This document shows, piece after piece, positions 49,350 through 60,312 of a DNA stretch of 64,000 nt (positions within the stretch are counted from its first letter, which is position 1; each line of letters opens with the position of its first letter). The notes under the pieces are model-generated. The model ran no database searches and was not told the DNA's origin. It saw nothing but the letters and a program-made list of their open reading frames with translations. The DNA lies in assembly GCF_011046735.1 (NCBI RefSeq), contig NZ_CP049258.1:744001-808000 (forward strand), given 5' to 3'. Both the position numbers and the translations under genes were made by a program. This DNA comes from Nordella sp. HKS 07 (GTDB lineage: Bacteria > Pseudomonadota > Alphaproteobacteria > Rhizobiales > Aestuariivirgaceae).

Positions 49350-50398
49350 CCCTGTTTCAGCAGTCCGATGAAGCGATCGGCATCCTCGCGTGGCGTTGCG
49401 AAGGACAGCACGAAGCGGCAGAAGACTTCGTCCTCCGCGATGCCGCCGGGGCCTAGAATGTCCACTCCCCATTGATGGAAGTGCGCACCCGCCGCCTGCA
49501 GCTTGTCATGCAGGGCGCGCGGCATCACCGCGAAGATCTCATTGGCCTCGACCGGCAGCGGGATGCGGACGCTGTTCGATTGCCGCAAGCCTTTCGCCAG
49601 GTACTGGGCAAGGCCATTGGCGATGCGCGCATTATCGAGCCACAGGTCGTTTTCGAGATAGGCCAGCATCTGGGCGCCGAGGAAACGGCTCTTTGAAATG
49701 AGCTGCCCGCCGCGCATACGCCGATAGAGGAAATCCTCCGCCAGCCCCGTATCGAAGAAGACGACGGCCTCGAGCAACATGCCGCCATTCTTGGTGCCGC
49801 CGAAAGACATGACATCGATGCCGGCCTTCCAGGTGATCTCGGCCGGTTTCACACCGAGCGCCGCGACCGCATTGGCGAAGCGCGCCCCGTCGATGTGGAA
49901 CTTCATTTTGCGCGATTTGACGACCTCCGAGAGCGCTTTGATCTCGGCCGATTGATAGACGCGGCCAAGCTCGGTCGAATTGGTGATCGACAGTGCGGCA
50001 GGCTTCGGATCATGTTCGCCGCGCAGGAAGCCTTTCAACGCCTTCTCGACAACCGCCGGCGTGATCTTGCCTTCGGCGCCTTCGAGTCCGATGACCTTGG
50101 CACCACCGGTGAACATCTCCGGGCTGTTGCATTCATCGATCGCCGTATGCGCCTCGTTGTGGGTGAACACGGCGCCGTAAGGCGGCGCCAGCGCCGAGAG
50201 AGCCAGTCCGTTCGCCGCCGTGCCGGTCGTTACCAGGTAGGCGCGCACTTCTTTCTCGAATACCTCCGAGAGCTTCGCTTCTGCCCGCTTCGAATAATCG
50301 TCATAACCGTAGGATGGAGACGTGCCCTGATTGGCCGCTTCGATCGCGGCGAGGATCTTCGGGTGAATGCCGTAGACATTGTCGGAGGCGAAATTCAT
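49346..50398 (-). CDS. ltaE: low-specificity L-threonine aldolase
   Basis: This 350-residue PLP enzyme cleaves threonine or allo-threonine to glycine and acetaldehyde. The N-terminus MNFASDNVYGIHPKILAAIE is typical for the beta-eliminating lyase/threonine aldolase family. Further motifs are LVTTGTAANGLALSALAPPY, FTHNEAHTAIDECNSPEMF, the Asp and Arg in MKFHIDGARFANAVAALGV, and the PLP Lys in DVMSFGGTKNGGML. Length is normal. Confidence 0.92.
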   Translation of the reverse strand: MNFASDNVYGIHPKILAAIEAANQGTSPSYGYDDYSKRAEAKLSEVFEKEVRAYLVTTGTAANGLALSALAPPYGAVFTHNEAHTAIDECNSPEMFTGGAKVIGLEGAEGKITPAVVEKALKGFLRGEHDPKPAALSITNSTELGRVYQSAEIKALSEVVKSRKMKFHIDGARFANAVAALGVKPAEITWKAGIDVMSFGGTKNGGMLLEAVVFFDTGLAEDFLYRRMRGGQLISKSRFLGAQMLAYLENDLWLDNARIANGLAQYLAKGLRQSNSVRIPLPVEANEIFAVMPRALHDKLQAAGAHFHQWGVDILGPGGIAEDEVFCRFVLSFATPREDADRFIGLLKQG

Positions 50399-50893
50399 GG
50401 AGGAGGCCTTTCGGTGAGGAAGTGATGCCTACTCAAGCGCAAGCCGCCTGCCAACCCTTCACTCAGCTGACCTCGCGCAATTTTGTTTCGATCTTTATTC
50501 GACGGCCAATCTTTACTTGCGCCCCTGGGTTTAGTCTGACATAAAAGAAAAAGGACAGCATGACTGTCCTTTTTGCAGCGCAACAAAGTTCAGGAACGCC
50601 CGGATGATCCGGACCAATGCCAATACGGCTCTGAACACGACGACCGGTAACACGGCCGACTGCCTGCGCACGCCCCGAGCTAAAACGACGAAAACGAAAA
50701 AGGATTGAAGCTCCGGGACGACCCTTGAAGGGTGCCGGAGGTTCGATCCAGATCAGGCCACGCGGGAAAGCCCGCGGCAGGCCCGGCATCACGAAACTCC
50801 AGCACCGACCGTACGATCTGCCCCACTGAACGGGTTTCTCACCCCGCGCAGTGGTTTATAAAAGTGTTCAGGAAACGTGAAAGGCTCGAGGCC
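50399..50893. other. structured gltB upstream region
   Basis: This 495-base gap between ltaE and gltB holds a strong terminator (50546-50574) and two further hairpins: 50711-50740 (CTCCGG/CCGGAG with inner CCCT/AGGG) and 50761-50776 (CGCGGG/CCCGCG). It could contain a leader or a small RNA. Short frames on both strands are not convincing. Confidence 0.5.
50546..50574 (-). terminator. strong, probably bidirectional rho-independent terminator
   Basis: A perfect stem AAAAAGGACAG/CTGTCCTTTTT has a five-base loop. On the minus strand it continues into CTTTTATG, so the T tract is longer in that direction. There is no gene immediately upstream on either strand, which makes the position odd. Confidence 0.75.
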
Positions 50894-53800
50894 ATGAACC
50901 ACGCGACCCCGCTTCTTCCCGAAGGCCTGCCCGAGGCGCAGGGTCTTTACGATCCGCGCCGCGAGCATGATGCCTGCGGCATTGGCCTCATCGCCAGCAT
51001 CCAGAACATCAAGAGCCACAAGATCATCGCCGATGGCCTGAGCATCCTGCGCAATCTCGAGCATCGCGGTGCCGTCGGCGCCGATCCCAAGGCGGGCGAC
51101 GGCGCCGGAATCCTGCTCCAGATCCCGCATGATTTCTTCCAGGCCGAGGCCAAGCGCCTTGGCTTCGCCCTGCCCGAGCCGCAGCAATACGCCGTGGGCC
51201 AGCTCTTCATGCCGCGCGAGCCCGTCTATCGCCAGGACATCGAGCGCATCTGGTGGGAGACGGCGCGCGAGGAAGGCCTGAAGGTATTGGGCTGGCGCGA
51301 CGTGCCGGTCGACGAGAGCGTGCTCGGCCATAGCGTCAAGCCGACCGAACCTTTCCACCGCCAGCTCTTCATCAGCCGCGGCCCCACCATCCGCGACGAG
51401 GCGCATTTCGAGAGGAAGCTCTTCGTCTGCCGCAAGGTGGTGTCGAACCGCGTCCTCGAAGTGCTGGGCGCCAAGGGCCGCACCTATTATCCGGTCTCGG
51501 TCTCGAGCCGCACCATCGTCTATAAGGGACTCGTCCTCGGCAAGGATCTGGGCCTCTATTACAAAGACCTGGCGGATGAGCGCGTGACCTCCTCGCTCGC
51601 CATGGTGCATCAGCGCTTCTCGACCAACACCTTCCCGTCCTGGCCGCTGGCGCATCCCTATCGTTTCATCTGCCACAATGGCGAGATCAACACGCTGCGC
51701 GGCAACTACAATTGGATGGCGGCGCGCCAGGCCAATATGAAGTCGGACATCCTGGGCCGCGATCTCGAGAAGCTCTGGCCCATCTCCTATGAAGGTCAGT
51801 CCGATTCCGCCTGTTTCGACAACGCGCTCGAGCTTCTCTTCATGGGTGGCTATTCGCTCCCCCATGCGATGATGATGCTTATCCCTGAGGCGTGGGCCGG
51901 CAATCCGCTGATGGATGACGATCGCCGCGCCTTCTATGAATATCACGCGGCACTCATGGAGCCCTGGGACGGGCCCGCCGCCATGGTCTTCACCGACGGC
52001 CGCCTCATCGGCGCCACGCTCGACCGCAACGGTTTGCGCCCCTCGCGCTACATGGTGTCGGATGACGGGTTCGTGCTGCTCGCCTCCGAAATGGGCTGCC
52101 TGCAATTCGCCGAGGAGAAGATCATCCAGAAATGGCGCCTCCAGCCCGGCAAGATGCTGCTCATCGACCTCGAGCAGAAGCGCATCATCTCCGACGACGA
52201 GTTGAAGAAATCGCTTGCGACCCAGCATCCCTACAAGGAATGGCTGAAGCGCACCCAGGTCGTGCTGCGCGAGATGCCGGCCGCCAGGACCAAGCGGCCG
52301 AAGATCGCCGTTCCCCTGCTCGACCGCCAGCAGGCCTTCGGCTACAGCCAGGAAGACTTGAAGCTCCTGATGGCGCCGATGGCGCAGACAGGCCAGGAAG
52401 CCGTCGGCTCGATGGGCAATGACACGCCCATCTCGGCGCTATCCGACAAGCCGAAGCTCCTCGACACCTATTTCAAGCAGAACTTCGCGCAGGTGACCAA
52501 CCCGCCGATCGACCCGATCCGCGAAGAGCTGGTCATGTCGCTGGTCTCCTTCATCGGCCCCAGGCCCAACCTGCTCGACCTCAAGGGCACCTCGAGCCAC
52601 ATGCGTCTCGAAGTGCCGCAGCCCATCCTCACCAATGAGGAGCTGGAGCGCATCCGCACCATCGGCGTGGTCAAGGACAACTCGTTCCGCACCGTGACCA
52701 TCGACGTCACCTATGACGTCGCCAATGGCCCCGAATATATGGAAGCCGCCCTCGAGGCCATCTCGGCGGGAGCCGAGCGCGCGGTGCGCGACGGCTACAA
52801 CATCATCATCCTGTCGGATCGCGCGGTGTCCGCCGAGCGTGTGCCGATCCCGGCGCTGCTCGCCACCTCCGCCACCCATCACCATCTGATCCGTCAGGGC
52901 TTGCGCACCTCGGTCGGCCTCGTGGTGGAATCGGGCGAGCCGCGCGAAGTGCATCAATATTGCACGCTCGCGGGCTATGGCGCGGAAGCGATTAACCCCT
53001 ATCTGGCCTTCGAGACACTCGAGGACATGATCGCCTCGCTCGACGAGAAGATTACGCCCGAGGAGGCCGCCAAGCGCTATATCAAGGCCGTCGACAAGGG
53101 CATCCTCAAGGTCATGTCCAAGATGGGCATCTCGACCTATCAGTCCTATTGCGGCGCCCAGATCTTCGACGCCATCGGTCTCTCGAGCGAATTCATCAAG
53201 CGCTATTTCACCGGCACGGCGAGTCAGATCGAAGGCGTCGGCCTCGGCGAGATCGCCGCGGAAGCCTTCGCCCGCCACGCCGCGGCCTTCGGCGAGAATC
53301 CTGTGCTGTCGAGCACGCTCGAAGTGGGCGGCGAATATCTCTATCGCATCCGTGGCGAGCAGCATGTCTGGACACCGGAATCGGTCGCCAAATTGCAGCA
53401 CGCCGTGCGCGGAGAGTCGCACGAAACATATCGCGATTTCGCCAGGCTGGTGAACAACCAGAGCGAACATTTCATGACGCCGCGCGGGCTGTTCCGCATC
53501 AGGAAGGCGGAAGAGATCGGTCGCAAGCCGATCCCCGTCGACGACGTCGAGCCCGCCAAGGACATCGTCAAGCGCTTCGCGACGGGCGCCATGTCCTATG
53601 GTTCCTTGAGCCGCGAGGCCCATACGACGCTCGCCATCGCCATGAACCGCATCGGCGGACGCTCCAACACCGGCGAAGGCGGCGAGGAGCCGGATCGCTT
53701 CAAGCCGCTGCCCAATGGCGATTCGATGCGCTCGGCGATCAAGCAGGTCGCCTCCGGCCGCTTCGGCGTCACCACCGAATATCTGGTCAACGCCGATCAG

Positions 53801-55573
53801 ATCCAGATCAAGATGGCGCAAGGCGCCAAGCCTGGCGAAGGCGGCCAGCTGCCCGGCCACAAGGTCGACGCGACGATCGCCCGCGTGCGCTATTCGACGC
53901 CGGGAGTCGGCCTCATCTCGCCACCGCCTCATCACGATATTTATTCGATCGAAGACCTGGCCCAGCTCATCTTCGATCTGCGCAACACCAATCCTTCCGC
54001 CTCGGTGTCGGTAAAGCTCGTCTCCGAAGTGGGTGTGGGCACGGTTGCGGCGGGCGTCGCCAAGGCGCGCGCCGATCATGTCACCATATCGGGCTTCGAG
54101 GGCGGTACCGGCGCTTCACCCTTGACCTCGATCAAGCATGCCGGCAGCCCGTGGGAGATCGGCCTCGCCGAGACACAGCAGACCCTCGTCACCAACCGCC
54201 TGCGCGGACGCATCATCGTCCAGGCCGATGGCGGCATCCGCACCGGCCGCGATGTCATGGTCGCGGCCCTGCTCGGGGCCGATGAAATGGGTTTCTCGAC
54301 GGCACCACTCATTGCCGCCGGCTGCATCATGATGCGCAAGTGCCATCTGAACACCTGCCCGGTCGGCGTCGCCACCCAGGATCCGGTGCTGCGCAAGCGC
54401 TTCAAGGGCACGCCTGAGCAGGTCATCAACTATTTCTTCTTCGTCGCCGAGGAAGTGCGCGAGCTGATGGCCGAGATGGGCATCCGCCGCTTCGACGATC
54501 TCGTCGGCATGAGCGAATATCTCGACAAGCTTGCGGCCATCGACCACTGGAAGGCCAAGGGCCTCGATTTCAGCCGCATCTTCGAGAAGCCTCAGGCCAT
54601 CGGCAAGGTATCGATCCGCCGCGACGAGCCTCCGAAGCACGATCTCTCCGAAACGCTCGACACCTATCTGATCGAGCAGGCCGAGCCTGCGCTCACTTCC
54701 GGCACGCCCGTCGAAATCGAGGCCAAGGTCACCAATGTCCATCGCACCATCGGCGCGATGCTCTCGGGCGAGGTCGCCAAGCGCTATGGTCACACAGGTC
54801 TCCCCGAGGACACGATCCGCGTCGGCCTCACCGGCATTGCCGGACAGAGCTTCGGCGCTTTTCTTGCGCATGGCGTGACGCTGGAACTCACCGGCGAGGC
54901 CAACGATTATGTCGGCAAAGGCATCTCTGGCGGCAAGCTCATCGTCAAGCCGCATGATAGGATCGGCTTCGTCCCGGAAAAGTCCATCATCGCCGGCAAT
55001 ACGGTGCTGTACGGCGCGATCGGCGGCGAATGCTATTTCCGCGGGGTCGCCGGCGAGCGCTTCGCGGTGCGCAATTCCGGCGCCATTGCCGTCGTCGAGG
55101 GCGTCGGCGATCATGGCTGTGAATACATGACCGGCGGCGTCGTGCTGGTGATCGGCGAGACGGGGCGCAACTTTGCCGCCGGCATGTCGGGTGGCGTCGC
55201 CTATGTGCTCGATGAGCGCGGCGATTTCGCCCAGCGCTGCAATCTCGCGATGGTCGACCTCGCCCCTGTGCCGGCGGAAGAGGAATCGATCGAACGGCTC
55301 CACCATCATGGCGGCGATCTCGAGCATCACGGGCTCGTCGACGTGACGGCGCATATGGATCGTCACGACGCCGAGCGCATCTGGCATCTGCTCGGCCGTC
55401 ACCTGAAATATACGGGCTCGGGCCGGGCACGCGAAATCATCGATCACTGGGGCGACTACCTGCCGAAATTCGTGAAAGTAATGCCGGTCGAATATGCCCG
55501 CGCTCTGCACGAGCTCGAAAAGGCACAGGAGACGAGCGACGGCATGACCATTGGCATGCAGCGGAGGGCATGA
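50894..55573 (+). CDS. gltB: glutamate synthase (NADPH) large subunit
   Basis: GltB makes two glutamate from glutamine and 2-oxoglutarate, with electrons delivered through GltD. ATG 50894 gives 1559 residues; the catalytic Cys28 ([13 protein letters not shown]) becomes the N-terminus after removal of a 27-residue propeptide. Domains in order: Ntn glutaminase (28-430), central domain (470-800), and the FMN/2-oxoglutarate barrel (830-1230). The barrel carries the 3Fe-4S cysteines C1144, C1150 and C1155 ([12 protein letters not shown]). Last is the GxGxG beta-helix (1280-1540). Length is typical. A REP-like repeat and a GST gene separate it from gltD. Confidence 0.97.
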   Translation: MNHATPLLPEGLPEAQGLYDPRREHDACGIGLIASIQNIKSHKIIADGLSILRNLEHRGAVGADPKAGDGAGILLQIPHDFFQAEAKRLGFALPEPQQYAVGQLFMPREPVYRQDIERIWWETAREEGLKVLGWRDVPVDESVLGHSVKPTEPFHRQLFISRGPTIRDEAHFERKLFVCRKVVSNRVLEVLGAKGRTYYPVSVSSRTIVYKGLVLGKDLGLYYKDLADERVTSSLAMVHQRFSTNTFPSWPLAHPYRFICHNGEINTLRGNYNWMAARQANMKSDILGRDLEKLWPISYEGQSDSACFDNALELLFMGGYSLPHAMMMLIPEAWAGNPLMDDDRRAFYEYHAALMEPWDGPAAMVFTDGRLIGATLDRNGLRPSRYMVSDDGFVLLASEMGCLQFAEEKIIQKWRLQPGKMLLIDLEQKRIISDDELKKSLATQHPYKEWLKRTQVVLREMPAARTKRPKIAVPLLDRQQAFGYSQEDLKLLMAPMAQTGQEAVGSMGNDTPISALSDKPKLLDTYFKQNFAQVTNPPIDPIREELVMSLVSFIGPRPNLLDLKGTSSHMRLEVPQPILTNEELERIRTIGVVKDNSFRTVTIDVTYDVANGPEYMEAALEAISAGAERAVRDGYNIIILSDRAVSAERVPIPALLATSATHHHLIRQGLRTSVGLVVESGEPREVHQYCTLAGYGAEAINPYLAFETLEDMIASLDEKITPEEAAKRYIKAVDKGILKVMSKMGISTYQSYCGAQIFDAIGLSSEFIKRYFTGTASQIEGVGLGEIAAEAFARHAAAFGENPVLSSTLEVGGEYLYRIRGEQHVWTPESVAKLQHAVRGESHETYRDFARLVNNQSEHFMTPRGLFRIRKAEEIGRKPIPVDDVEPAKDIVKRFATGAMSYGSLSREAHTTLAIAMNRIGGRSNTGEGGEEPDRFKPLPNGDSMRSAIKQVASGRFGVTTEYLVNADQIQIKMAQGAKPGEGGQLPGHKVDATIARVRYSTPGVGLISPPPHHDIYSIEDLAQLIFDLRNTNPSASVSVKLVSEVGVGTVAAGVAKARADHVTISGFEGGTGASPLTSIKHAGSPWEIGLAETQQTLVTNRLRGRIIVQADGGIRTGRDVMVAALLGADEMGFSTAPLIAAGCIMMRKCHLNTCPVGVATQDPVLRKRFKGTPEQVINYFFFVAEEVRELMAEMGIRRFDDLVGMSEYLDKLAAIDHWKAKGLDFSRIFEKPQAIGKVSIRRDEPPKHDLSETLDTYLIEQAEPALTSGTPVEIEAKVTNVHRTIGAMLSGEVAKRYGHTGLPEDTIRVGLTGIAGQSFGAFLAHGVTLELTGEANDYVGKGISGGKLIVKPHDRIGFVPEKSIIAGNTVLYGAIGGECYFRGVAGERFAVRNSGAIAVVEGVGDHGCEYMTGGVVLVIGETGRNFAAGMSGGVAYVLDERGDFAQRCNLAMVDLAPVPAEEESIERLHHHGGDLEHHGLVDVTAHMDRHDAERIWHLLGRHLKYTGSGRAREIIDHWGDYLPKFVKVMPVEYARALHELEKAQETSDGMTIGMQRRA

Positions 55574-55596
55574 TGAGTGCAGGCCGATCCCAAAAC

Positions 55597-55713
55597 CATC
55601 ACCCTGAGGTGCGAGCGCAGCGAGCCTCGAAGGGTATGCTTCCGCACTTTCGCTCTATCCTGATGGACGCTTCGAGGCCCGCCTTCGGCGGCCACCTCAG
55701 CATGAGGGGTATT
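55597..55713. repeat. REP-like inverted repeat between gltB and the GST gene
   Basis: Two blocks of opposite orientation are visible: ACCCTGAGGTGCGAGCGCAG with GCCTCGAAGGGT, and CGCTTCGAGGC with CACCTCAGCATGAGGGG. They form a long imperfect palindrome of a type common between genes in this bacterial group. Confidence 0.65.
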
Positions 55714-55718
55714 GACGG

Positions 55719-56315
55719 ATGATGCGCGTCTATGGCGACAAGGGGTCCGGCAACTGTCAGAAGGTCAGCATCACCGCTGACTTTCTGCAGATCCCCTATC
55801 AATGGATCGATATCGACATCACCAAGGGGGAAAGCCGCACGGAGGCCTATCTCCGCAAGAGCCCGATGGGCCAGGTGCCGATGATCGAGCTCGATGACGG
55901 CCGCTGCCTGGCGCAGTCCAATGCGATCATCCGTTATCTGGCGCAGGATACGAGCCTGCTTCCCGCCGATCTCTTCACCCAGGCGAAGATCGACGAATTG
56001 CTGTTCTGGGAGCAATACAGCCACGAGCCCTATGTGGCGACCAGCCGCTACCACATGGTCTATCTCGGCCGCACCAAGGATCAGCGCGAAGCCTGGCGCG
56101 TCGAGCGCGGCGAGAAGGCGCTCGACCTGATGCAGCAGTTGATCAAGGGAAAGATGTGGTTCGTGGGCGACAGCCTGTCGGTCGCCGACATCGCCCTTCT
56201 CGCATATACGCGGCTTGCCCATGAGGGTGGCTTCGATCTCAGCTCACGGCCCGATGTGGGGGCCTGGATCATGCGCGCCGAGATGGCGCTCGGCCTGCCG
56301 CCGGCGGGAAACTAG
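55719..56315 (+). CDS. glutathione S-transferase family protein
   Basis: The 198-residue protein has a thioredoxin-like N-domain (VYGDKGSGNCQKVSITADFL, MGQVPMIELDDGRCLAQSNA, IIRYLAQDTSLL) and a helical C-domain (MWFVGDSLSVADIALLAYTR). It starts at one of two adjacent ATGs (55719 or 55722) with GAGGGG about 10 bases upstream. It is inserted between gltB and gltD, on the same strand and 9 bases before gltD, so it is expressed with glutamate synthase. No functional link with that enzyme is established. The substrate is unknown. Confidence 0.88.
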   Translation: MMRVYGDKGSGNCQKVSITADFLQIPYQWIDIDITKGESRTEAYLRKSPMGQVPMIELDDGRCLAQSNAIIRYLAQDTSLLPADLFTQAKIDELLFWEQYSHEPYVATSRYHMVYLGRTKDQREAWRVERGEKALDLMQQLIKGKMWFVGDSLSVADIALLAYTRLAHEGGFDLSSRPDVGAWIMRAEMALGLPPAGN

Positions 56316-56324
56316 GAGAAGACG

Positions 56325-57743
56325 ATGGGGAAGATTACCGGCTTTCTGGAAATCGATCGGCAGGAGCAGAAATACGCGCCGGCCTCAGACCGCGTGCGCC
56401 ATTTCCGTGAGTTCACCATTCCGCTCGATGACCGCGACACGCAAAAGCAGGCGGCGCGCTGCATGGATTGCGGCATTCCCTATTGTCACACCGGCTGCCC
56501 GGTGAACAACCAGATCCCGGACTGGAACGATCTCGTCTATCAGGGCAAATGGCGGGAGGCGGCGATCGATCTCCATTCGACCAATAATTTCCCCGAATTC
56601 ACCGGCCGCATTTGTCCCGCACCCTGCGAGGAAGCCTGCACGCTCAATCTCGAAGACGTGCCAGTGACGATCAAGACCATCGAGCAGGCGGTCGCCGACA
56701 AGGCCTGGTCGGAAGGCTGGATCAAGCCTGAGCCGCCGGAGGAGCGGACCGGCAAGCGCGTGGCGATCGTCGGCTCGGGCTCGGCCGGCCTCGCCGCCGC
56801 CCAGCAGCTCGCCCGCGTCGGCCACGAGGTGCATGTCTTTGAGCGTTTCGCCAAGGCCGGCGGCCTGCTGCGCTATGGCATTCCCGACTTCAAGATGGAG
56901 AAGCATCCGATCGACCGTCGGGTCGAGCAGATGGAGGCCGAGGGCGTCACCTTCCATTACAACGTCGATATCGGCGTAACGCGTCCCTTCCATTCGCTCA
57001 CAGATGCCTATGACGCGGTGCTGCTGGCCGGCGGCGCCGAGCGTCCGCGCGATCCGGGCCTGCCCGGCATGGAGCTTCAAGGCGCGCATTACGCCATGCC
57101 CTTCCTCATCCAGAGCAACCGGCGTGTCGGCGGCGAGGATGTGTCGGGCGAGCCCCCGCTTGTCGCCACCGGCAAGAACGTCGTCGTCATCGGCGGCGGC
57201 GACACGGCGTCCGACTGCATCGGTACGTCCTTCCGGCAAGGCGCTCTGTCGGTGACGCAGCTCGATATCCGCCCGGTCCCGCCGGAGCAGGAAGACAAGA
57301 TGCTGGTATGGCCCTATTGGCCGACCAAGTTCCGCACCTCCTCATCACAGGCCGAGGGCGCGGCGCGCGAATTTTCTTGCGCCACGCTCGCCATTGTCGG
57401 CGAAAAGAGCAAGGTCACGGGTGTCAAATGTGCCCGCGTGAATCAGAAGCGCGAGCCTTTGCCCGGCACGGAATTCATCATCAAGGCCGACCTGGTCTTG
57501 ATCGCCATTGGCTTTGCCGGACCTGAAGAGAAAGGGCTCTTGCAAGAGACGCATTTCGAGCGGGACAAGCGCAGCAATGTCAAAGCCACGACCGACGACT
57601 ACAAGACCTCCGTCGACAAGGTCTTTGCCGCCGGTGACATCCGCAAGGGGCAGTCGCTGGTCGTCTGGGCCATTCGCGAGGGCCGCCAGGCGGCGCGCGC
57701 CATCGATGAGTATCTGATGGGATCTTCGGAACTGCCGAGATAG
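56325..57743 (+). CDS. gltD: glutamate synthase (NADPH) small subunit
   Basis: GltD oxidises NADPH and passes electrons through FAD and iron-sulfur clusters to GltB. The 472 residues carry the N-terminal Cys clusters ([20 protein letters not shown] and [15 protein letters not shown]). The FAD site is [20 protein letters not shown] (about 144), and the NADPH site is [20 protein letters not shown] (about 284). The C-terminal FAD motif is [20 protein letters not shown]. The ribosome binding site AGGAGA is 6 bases upstream. A hairpin GGGAGCC/GGCTCCC at 57771-57790 follows and may end the transcript. Confidence 0.97.
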   Translation: MGKITGFLEIDRQEQKYAPASDRVRHFREFTIPLDDRDTQKQAARCMDCGIPYCHTGCPVNNQIPDWNDLVYQGKWREAAIDLHSTNNFPEFTGRICPAPCEEACTLNLEDVPVTIKTIEQAVADKAWSEGWIKPEPPEERTGKRVAIVGSGSAGLAAAQQLARVGHEVHVFERFAKAGGLLRYGIPDFKMEKHPIDRRVEQMEAEGVTFHYNVDIGVTRPFHSLTDAYDAVLLAGGAERPRDPGLPGMELQGAHYAMPFLIQSNRRVGGEDVSGEPPLVATGKNVVVIGGGDTASDCIGTSFRQGALSVTQLDIRPVPPEQEDKMLVWPYWPTKFRTSSSQAEGAAREFSCATLAIVGEKSKVTGVKCARVNQKREPLPGTEFIIKADLVLIAIGFAGPEEKGLLQETHFERDKRSNVKATTDDYKTSVDKVFAAGDIRKGQSLVVWAIREGRQAARAIDEYLMGSSELPR

Positions 57744-57856
57744 AGCGTCGGAGGGCGCGCAGCGCCTTCCGGGAGCCCTGTCAGGCTCCCATCAACTCCA
57801 CCCCGCCTCCGTCCCTCCGGCGCCGACGGCGGAGCGGATTTGATAAATTGCCCGGC

Positions 57857-57908
57857 TTGACAGCTGCTTTTCTCCATGCCTAATTAGTTCGTCACCAGAT
57901 TGAACTAA
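57857..57908 (+). promoter_or_regulatory. sigma-70-type promoter and ROK operator
   Basis: A perfect -35 box TTGACA (57857-57862) is followed after 18 bases by TAATTA (57881-57886). An inverted repeat with arms TTAGTTC (57884-57890) and GAACTAA (57902-57908) overlaps the -10 and start region. This is the form expected of a ROK/NagC-type operator and implies autorepression. Confidence 0.65.
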
Positions 57909-57929
57909 CTGTCCCGCCTCCAAAGTGTG

Positions 57930-59189
57930 ATGGAAACTCTCCCGCCAAACGCCTCCGCCACGGCGCTGCCCCGGCTCTTCAGCCTGCGAACGGTGGTCGA
58001 AATGATCGTCACCGCAGGCCCGATCACGCGTGCCGAGATTTCCCGGCGGACGGGACTGTCCAAGCAGGCCGTATCGGAAGTGGCGCTCCAGCTCGAGAAC
58101 GCCGGATGGATCGGCAAGGTCGGCCGCACACACGGCAATATCGGCCGAACCGGCATCACCTATCAGATCGTATCTTCCGCCGCCTATGTCGTCGGGATCG
58201 ATCTGGGCGGCTCCAAATGCCGGCTCGCCCTTGCCGATCTGAGCTCGCATGTCGTCGCCGAGGCGACGACCGCCACGCATCCGGGCGGTGGGCTCCAGGC
58301 CTTGCGTCACATCGCGGACGAAGTCGACCGCCTCATCGCGGAGGCCGGTATTGACCGGGCGAGGATCCAGCGCGCCGTTATCGGCTGCCCCGGAATCATC
58401 GATCCGCGCAGTGGCCGCCTCAATCATTCGCCATCCATACCCGACCTGACCGGAACCGATATCGCCGGATCTCTCAGCACCTTGCTCGGCGTGCCGACGT
58501 CAGCCGAAAACGACGTCAATCTCGCCGTCCTGGGCGAACATTGGCAGGGACGCGGACGCGGCGCCGACAACCTGGCCTTCGCCGCCCTCGGCACCGGCAT
58601 CGGCCTCGGCCTGATGATCAATGGCAGGCTTGTCCGCGGCAAGCGCGGCGCGGCCGGAGAAATCTGCTTCCTGCCAATCGAGAACGATCCCTTCGAAGAG
58701 AACATCCTCGGCGAGGGCGCCTTCGAGCGCGCCATCGGCAGCCGAGGCATTCTGGCCCGCTATCGCCGCCTGGCCACAGAGCGCCGCGACGACCCGGCTG
58801 TTCAATCCGTTCACGACATCTTCGAGGCCATGCGCCGGGGCGACCCGTTCGCCGAGAGCACCATCGACGAAACCGCGAAGCTGCTCGCCTTCGGACTCCT
58901 TTCGCTCACCGCGATCATCGACCCGGACATGATCGTTCTCGGCGGCAATATCGGCATTCAGCCCGAACTGGTCGAGCGCGCCGGCGCCTATGTCAAAGCC
59001 GGCTCGGAGCAGCCGCCGCTGATCAAGGCGAGCGCGCTCGGCAATCGCGCCACCCTGGTCGGCGCCTTGGCGACCGGCCTCGCGCAGCTCCAGGAGTCGC
59101 TCTTCGCCATACCGACGACAGGTCCGTTTCCGCTGCCGGATCCGGAGCACGGGATGGCGAGCATCGGCAAGCCTGCCGCGGAGTTGTGA
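57930..59189 (+). CDS. ROK-family transcriptional regulator
   Basis: The 419-residue repressor has an N-terminal winged helix-turn-helix (about 18-80, TRAEISRRTGLSKQAVSEVA) and a ROK sugar-kinase-like domain. That domain has the ATP-site motif VVGIDLGGSKCRLALAD (about 88) and the sugar loop RAVIGCPGIIDPRSGRLNHS. In place of the ROK zinc motif (CxCGxxGC) it has AAGEICFLPIENDPFEENIL, so zinc binding is lost. This loss suggests a variant effector site. It starts at ATG 57930 (or GTG 57927) without a clear ribosome binding site. It heads the ABC transporter operon and overlaps the next gene by four bases. Confidence 0.9.
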   Translation: METLPPNASATALPRLFSLRTVVEMIVTAGPITRAEISRRTGLSKQAVSEVALQLENAGWIGKVGRTHGNIGRTGITYQIVSSAAYVVGIDLGGSKCRLALADLSSHVVAEATTATHPGGGLQALRHIADEVDRLIAEAGIDRARIQRAVIGCPGIIDPRSGRLNHSPSIPDLTGTDIAGSLSTLLGVPTSAENDVNLAVLGEHWQGRGRGADNLAFAALGTGIGLGLMINGRLVRGKRGAAGEICFLPIENDPFEENILGEGAFERAIGSRGILARYRRLATERRDDPAVQSVHDIFEAMRRGDPFAESTIDETAKLLAFGLLSLTAIIDPDMIVLGGNIGIQPELVERAGAYVKAGSEQPPLIKASALGNRATLVGALATGLAQLQESLFAIPTTGPFPLPDPEHGMASIGKPAAEL

Positions 59190-60271
59190 AGACCGTGCAT
59201 CCATCCGCCGCGACAGGGGTGAGCGAGCACGGGCTTGTCCGATTGGACGGTCTCGCAGTGACCTATGGCGCCTTCCATGCGCTGCATCCGCTGGATCTGA
59301 CGATCGAGCATGGCGATTTCCTCGCCATTCTCGGCCCATCGGGCTGCGGTAAGACGAGCCTGCTGCGCGCGCTCGGCGGCTTCCAGCGTCCGAGCTCCGG
59401 CAGGATCTTCATCGACGGGCAGGATCTGACCGCCGTCGGTCCGGAGAAACGGCCGACCAACACCGTCTTCCAAGGCTACGGCCTCTTTCCCCACCTGAAT
59501 GTCAGACAGAATATCGGCTACGGCCTGCGCATCGCCGGACGCGACCGCGCCGACATCGCGCAGCGCGTCGAGCATATCGCCGGACTCGTCCGGATGCAGT
59601 CGTTCCTCGATCGTCCGATCGACAAGCTCTCCGGCGGCCAGCGCCAGCGCGTAGCACTTGCCCGCGCTTTGGTCATGCGGCCGAAGGTATTGCTGCTCGA
59701 TGAGCCCCTGGCGGCGCTCGATCTGAAGCTGCGTCAGACCATGCAGGAGGAGCTGCGGCGCATCCATCGCGAGATCGGCGGCACTTTCGTCTTTGTCACC
59801 CATGACCAGGCCGAGGCGTTGAGTCTCGCGACACGGATAGCCGTGATGAACGAGGGCCATCTGGTCCAGATCGGCTCGCCGGAGGATATCTATCAGCGCC
59901 CGCGCAGCCGCTTCGTCGCGACATTCCTCGGCGAGGCCAATGTTCTCGAGGCGGCGCGCCGATCAAACCGCGTGACGCTGGATGCCGGCGGCAGCTTCGA
60001 GAGCAAGGGACAGGACGGCGATCTCAGCATCGCGGTCAGGCCGGAACTGATCAGGATCGCACCGCCCGCCGGCACTGCCGACATCACCCTTCAAGGGCGC
60101 CTGCTCGAGCGCATCTATCTCGGATCGCATCTGCGCTATGCGCTAGCGCTTTCCGATGGCAGCCAGCTGGTCGTCGCCGCCGACGCCGCCGATCAGCGCA
60201 ACCCGCATGTCCCCGGCCAGGAGCTGACTGTCGGCTGGACGCATGACGCGCAAGTTCTGCTCGACAGCTAA
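59186..60271 (+). CDS. ABC transporter ATP-binding protein (POPT/spermidine type)
   Basis: The GTG at 59186 overlaps the ROK stop (GTGA) and gives 361 residues. The ATPase has Walker A GPSGCGKT (about 50), Q-loop TVFQGYGLFPHLNV, signature LSGGQRQRVALARA, Walker B VLLLDEPLAALD and the H-loop VTHDQAEAL. A C-terminal TOBE domain follows (ISIAVRPELIRI-type region and GRLLERIYLGSHLRYALAL). This matches PotA-type subunits. It would power the importer formed with the two permeases and the binding protein encoded downstream. Confidence 0.93.
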   Translation: MKTVHPSAATGVSEHGLVRLDGLAVTYGAFHALHPLDLTIEHGDFLAILGPSGCGKTSLLRALGGFQRPSSGRIFIDGQDLTAVGPEKRPTNTVFQGYGLFPHLNVRQNIGYGLRIAGRDRADIAQRVEHIAGLVRMQSFLDRPIDKLSGGQRQRVALARALVMRPKVLLLDEPLAALDLKLRQTMQEELRRIHREIGGTFVFVTHDQAEALSLATRIAVMNEGHLVQIGSPEDIYQRPRSRFVATFLGEANVLEAARRSNRVTLDAGGSFESKGQDGDLSIAVRPELIRIAPPAGTADITLQGRLLERIYLGSHLRYALALSDGSQLVVAADAADQRNPHVPGQELTVGWTHDAQVLLDS

Positions 60272-60312
60272 AGCTTCGAACAAACCCATCGACACAAACT
60301 GGAGGAATTTGA

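Noticed and set aside
50735-50760. A tRNA-like GGTTCGATCC string upstream of gltB
   Set aside because: The flanking bases do not form a T stem, and no acceptor or anticodon stem is present; it is part of other hairpins.
50789-55510. Long minus-strand frames (464-546 codons) over gltB
   Set aside because: They are shadows created by the GC-rich codon use of gltB; no motifs or ribosome binding sites support them.
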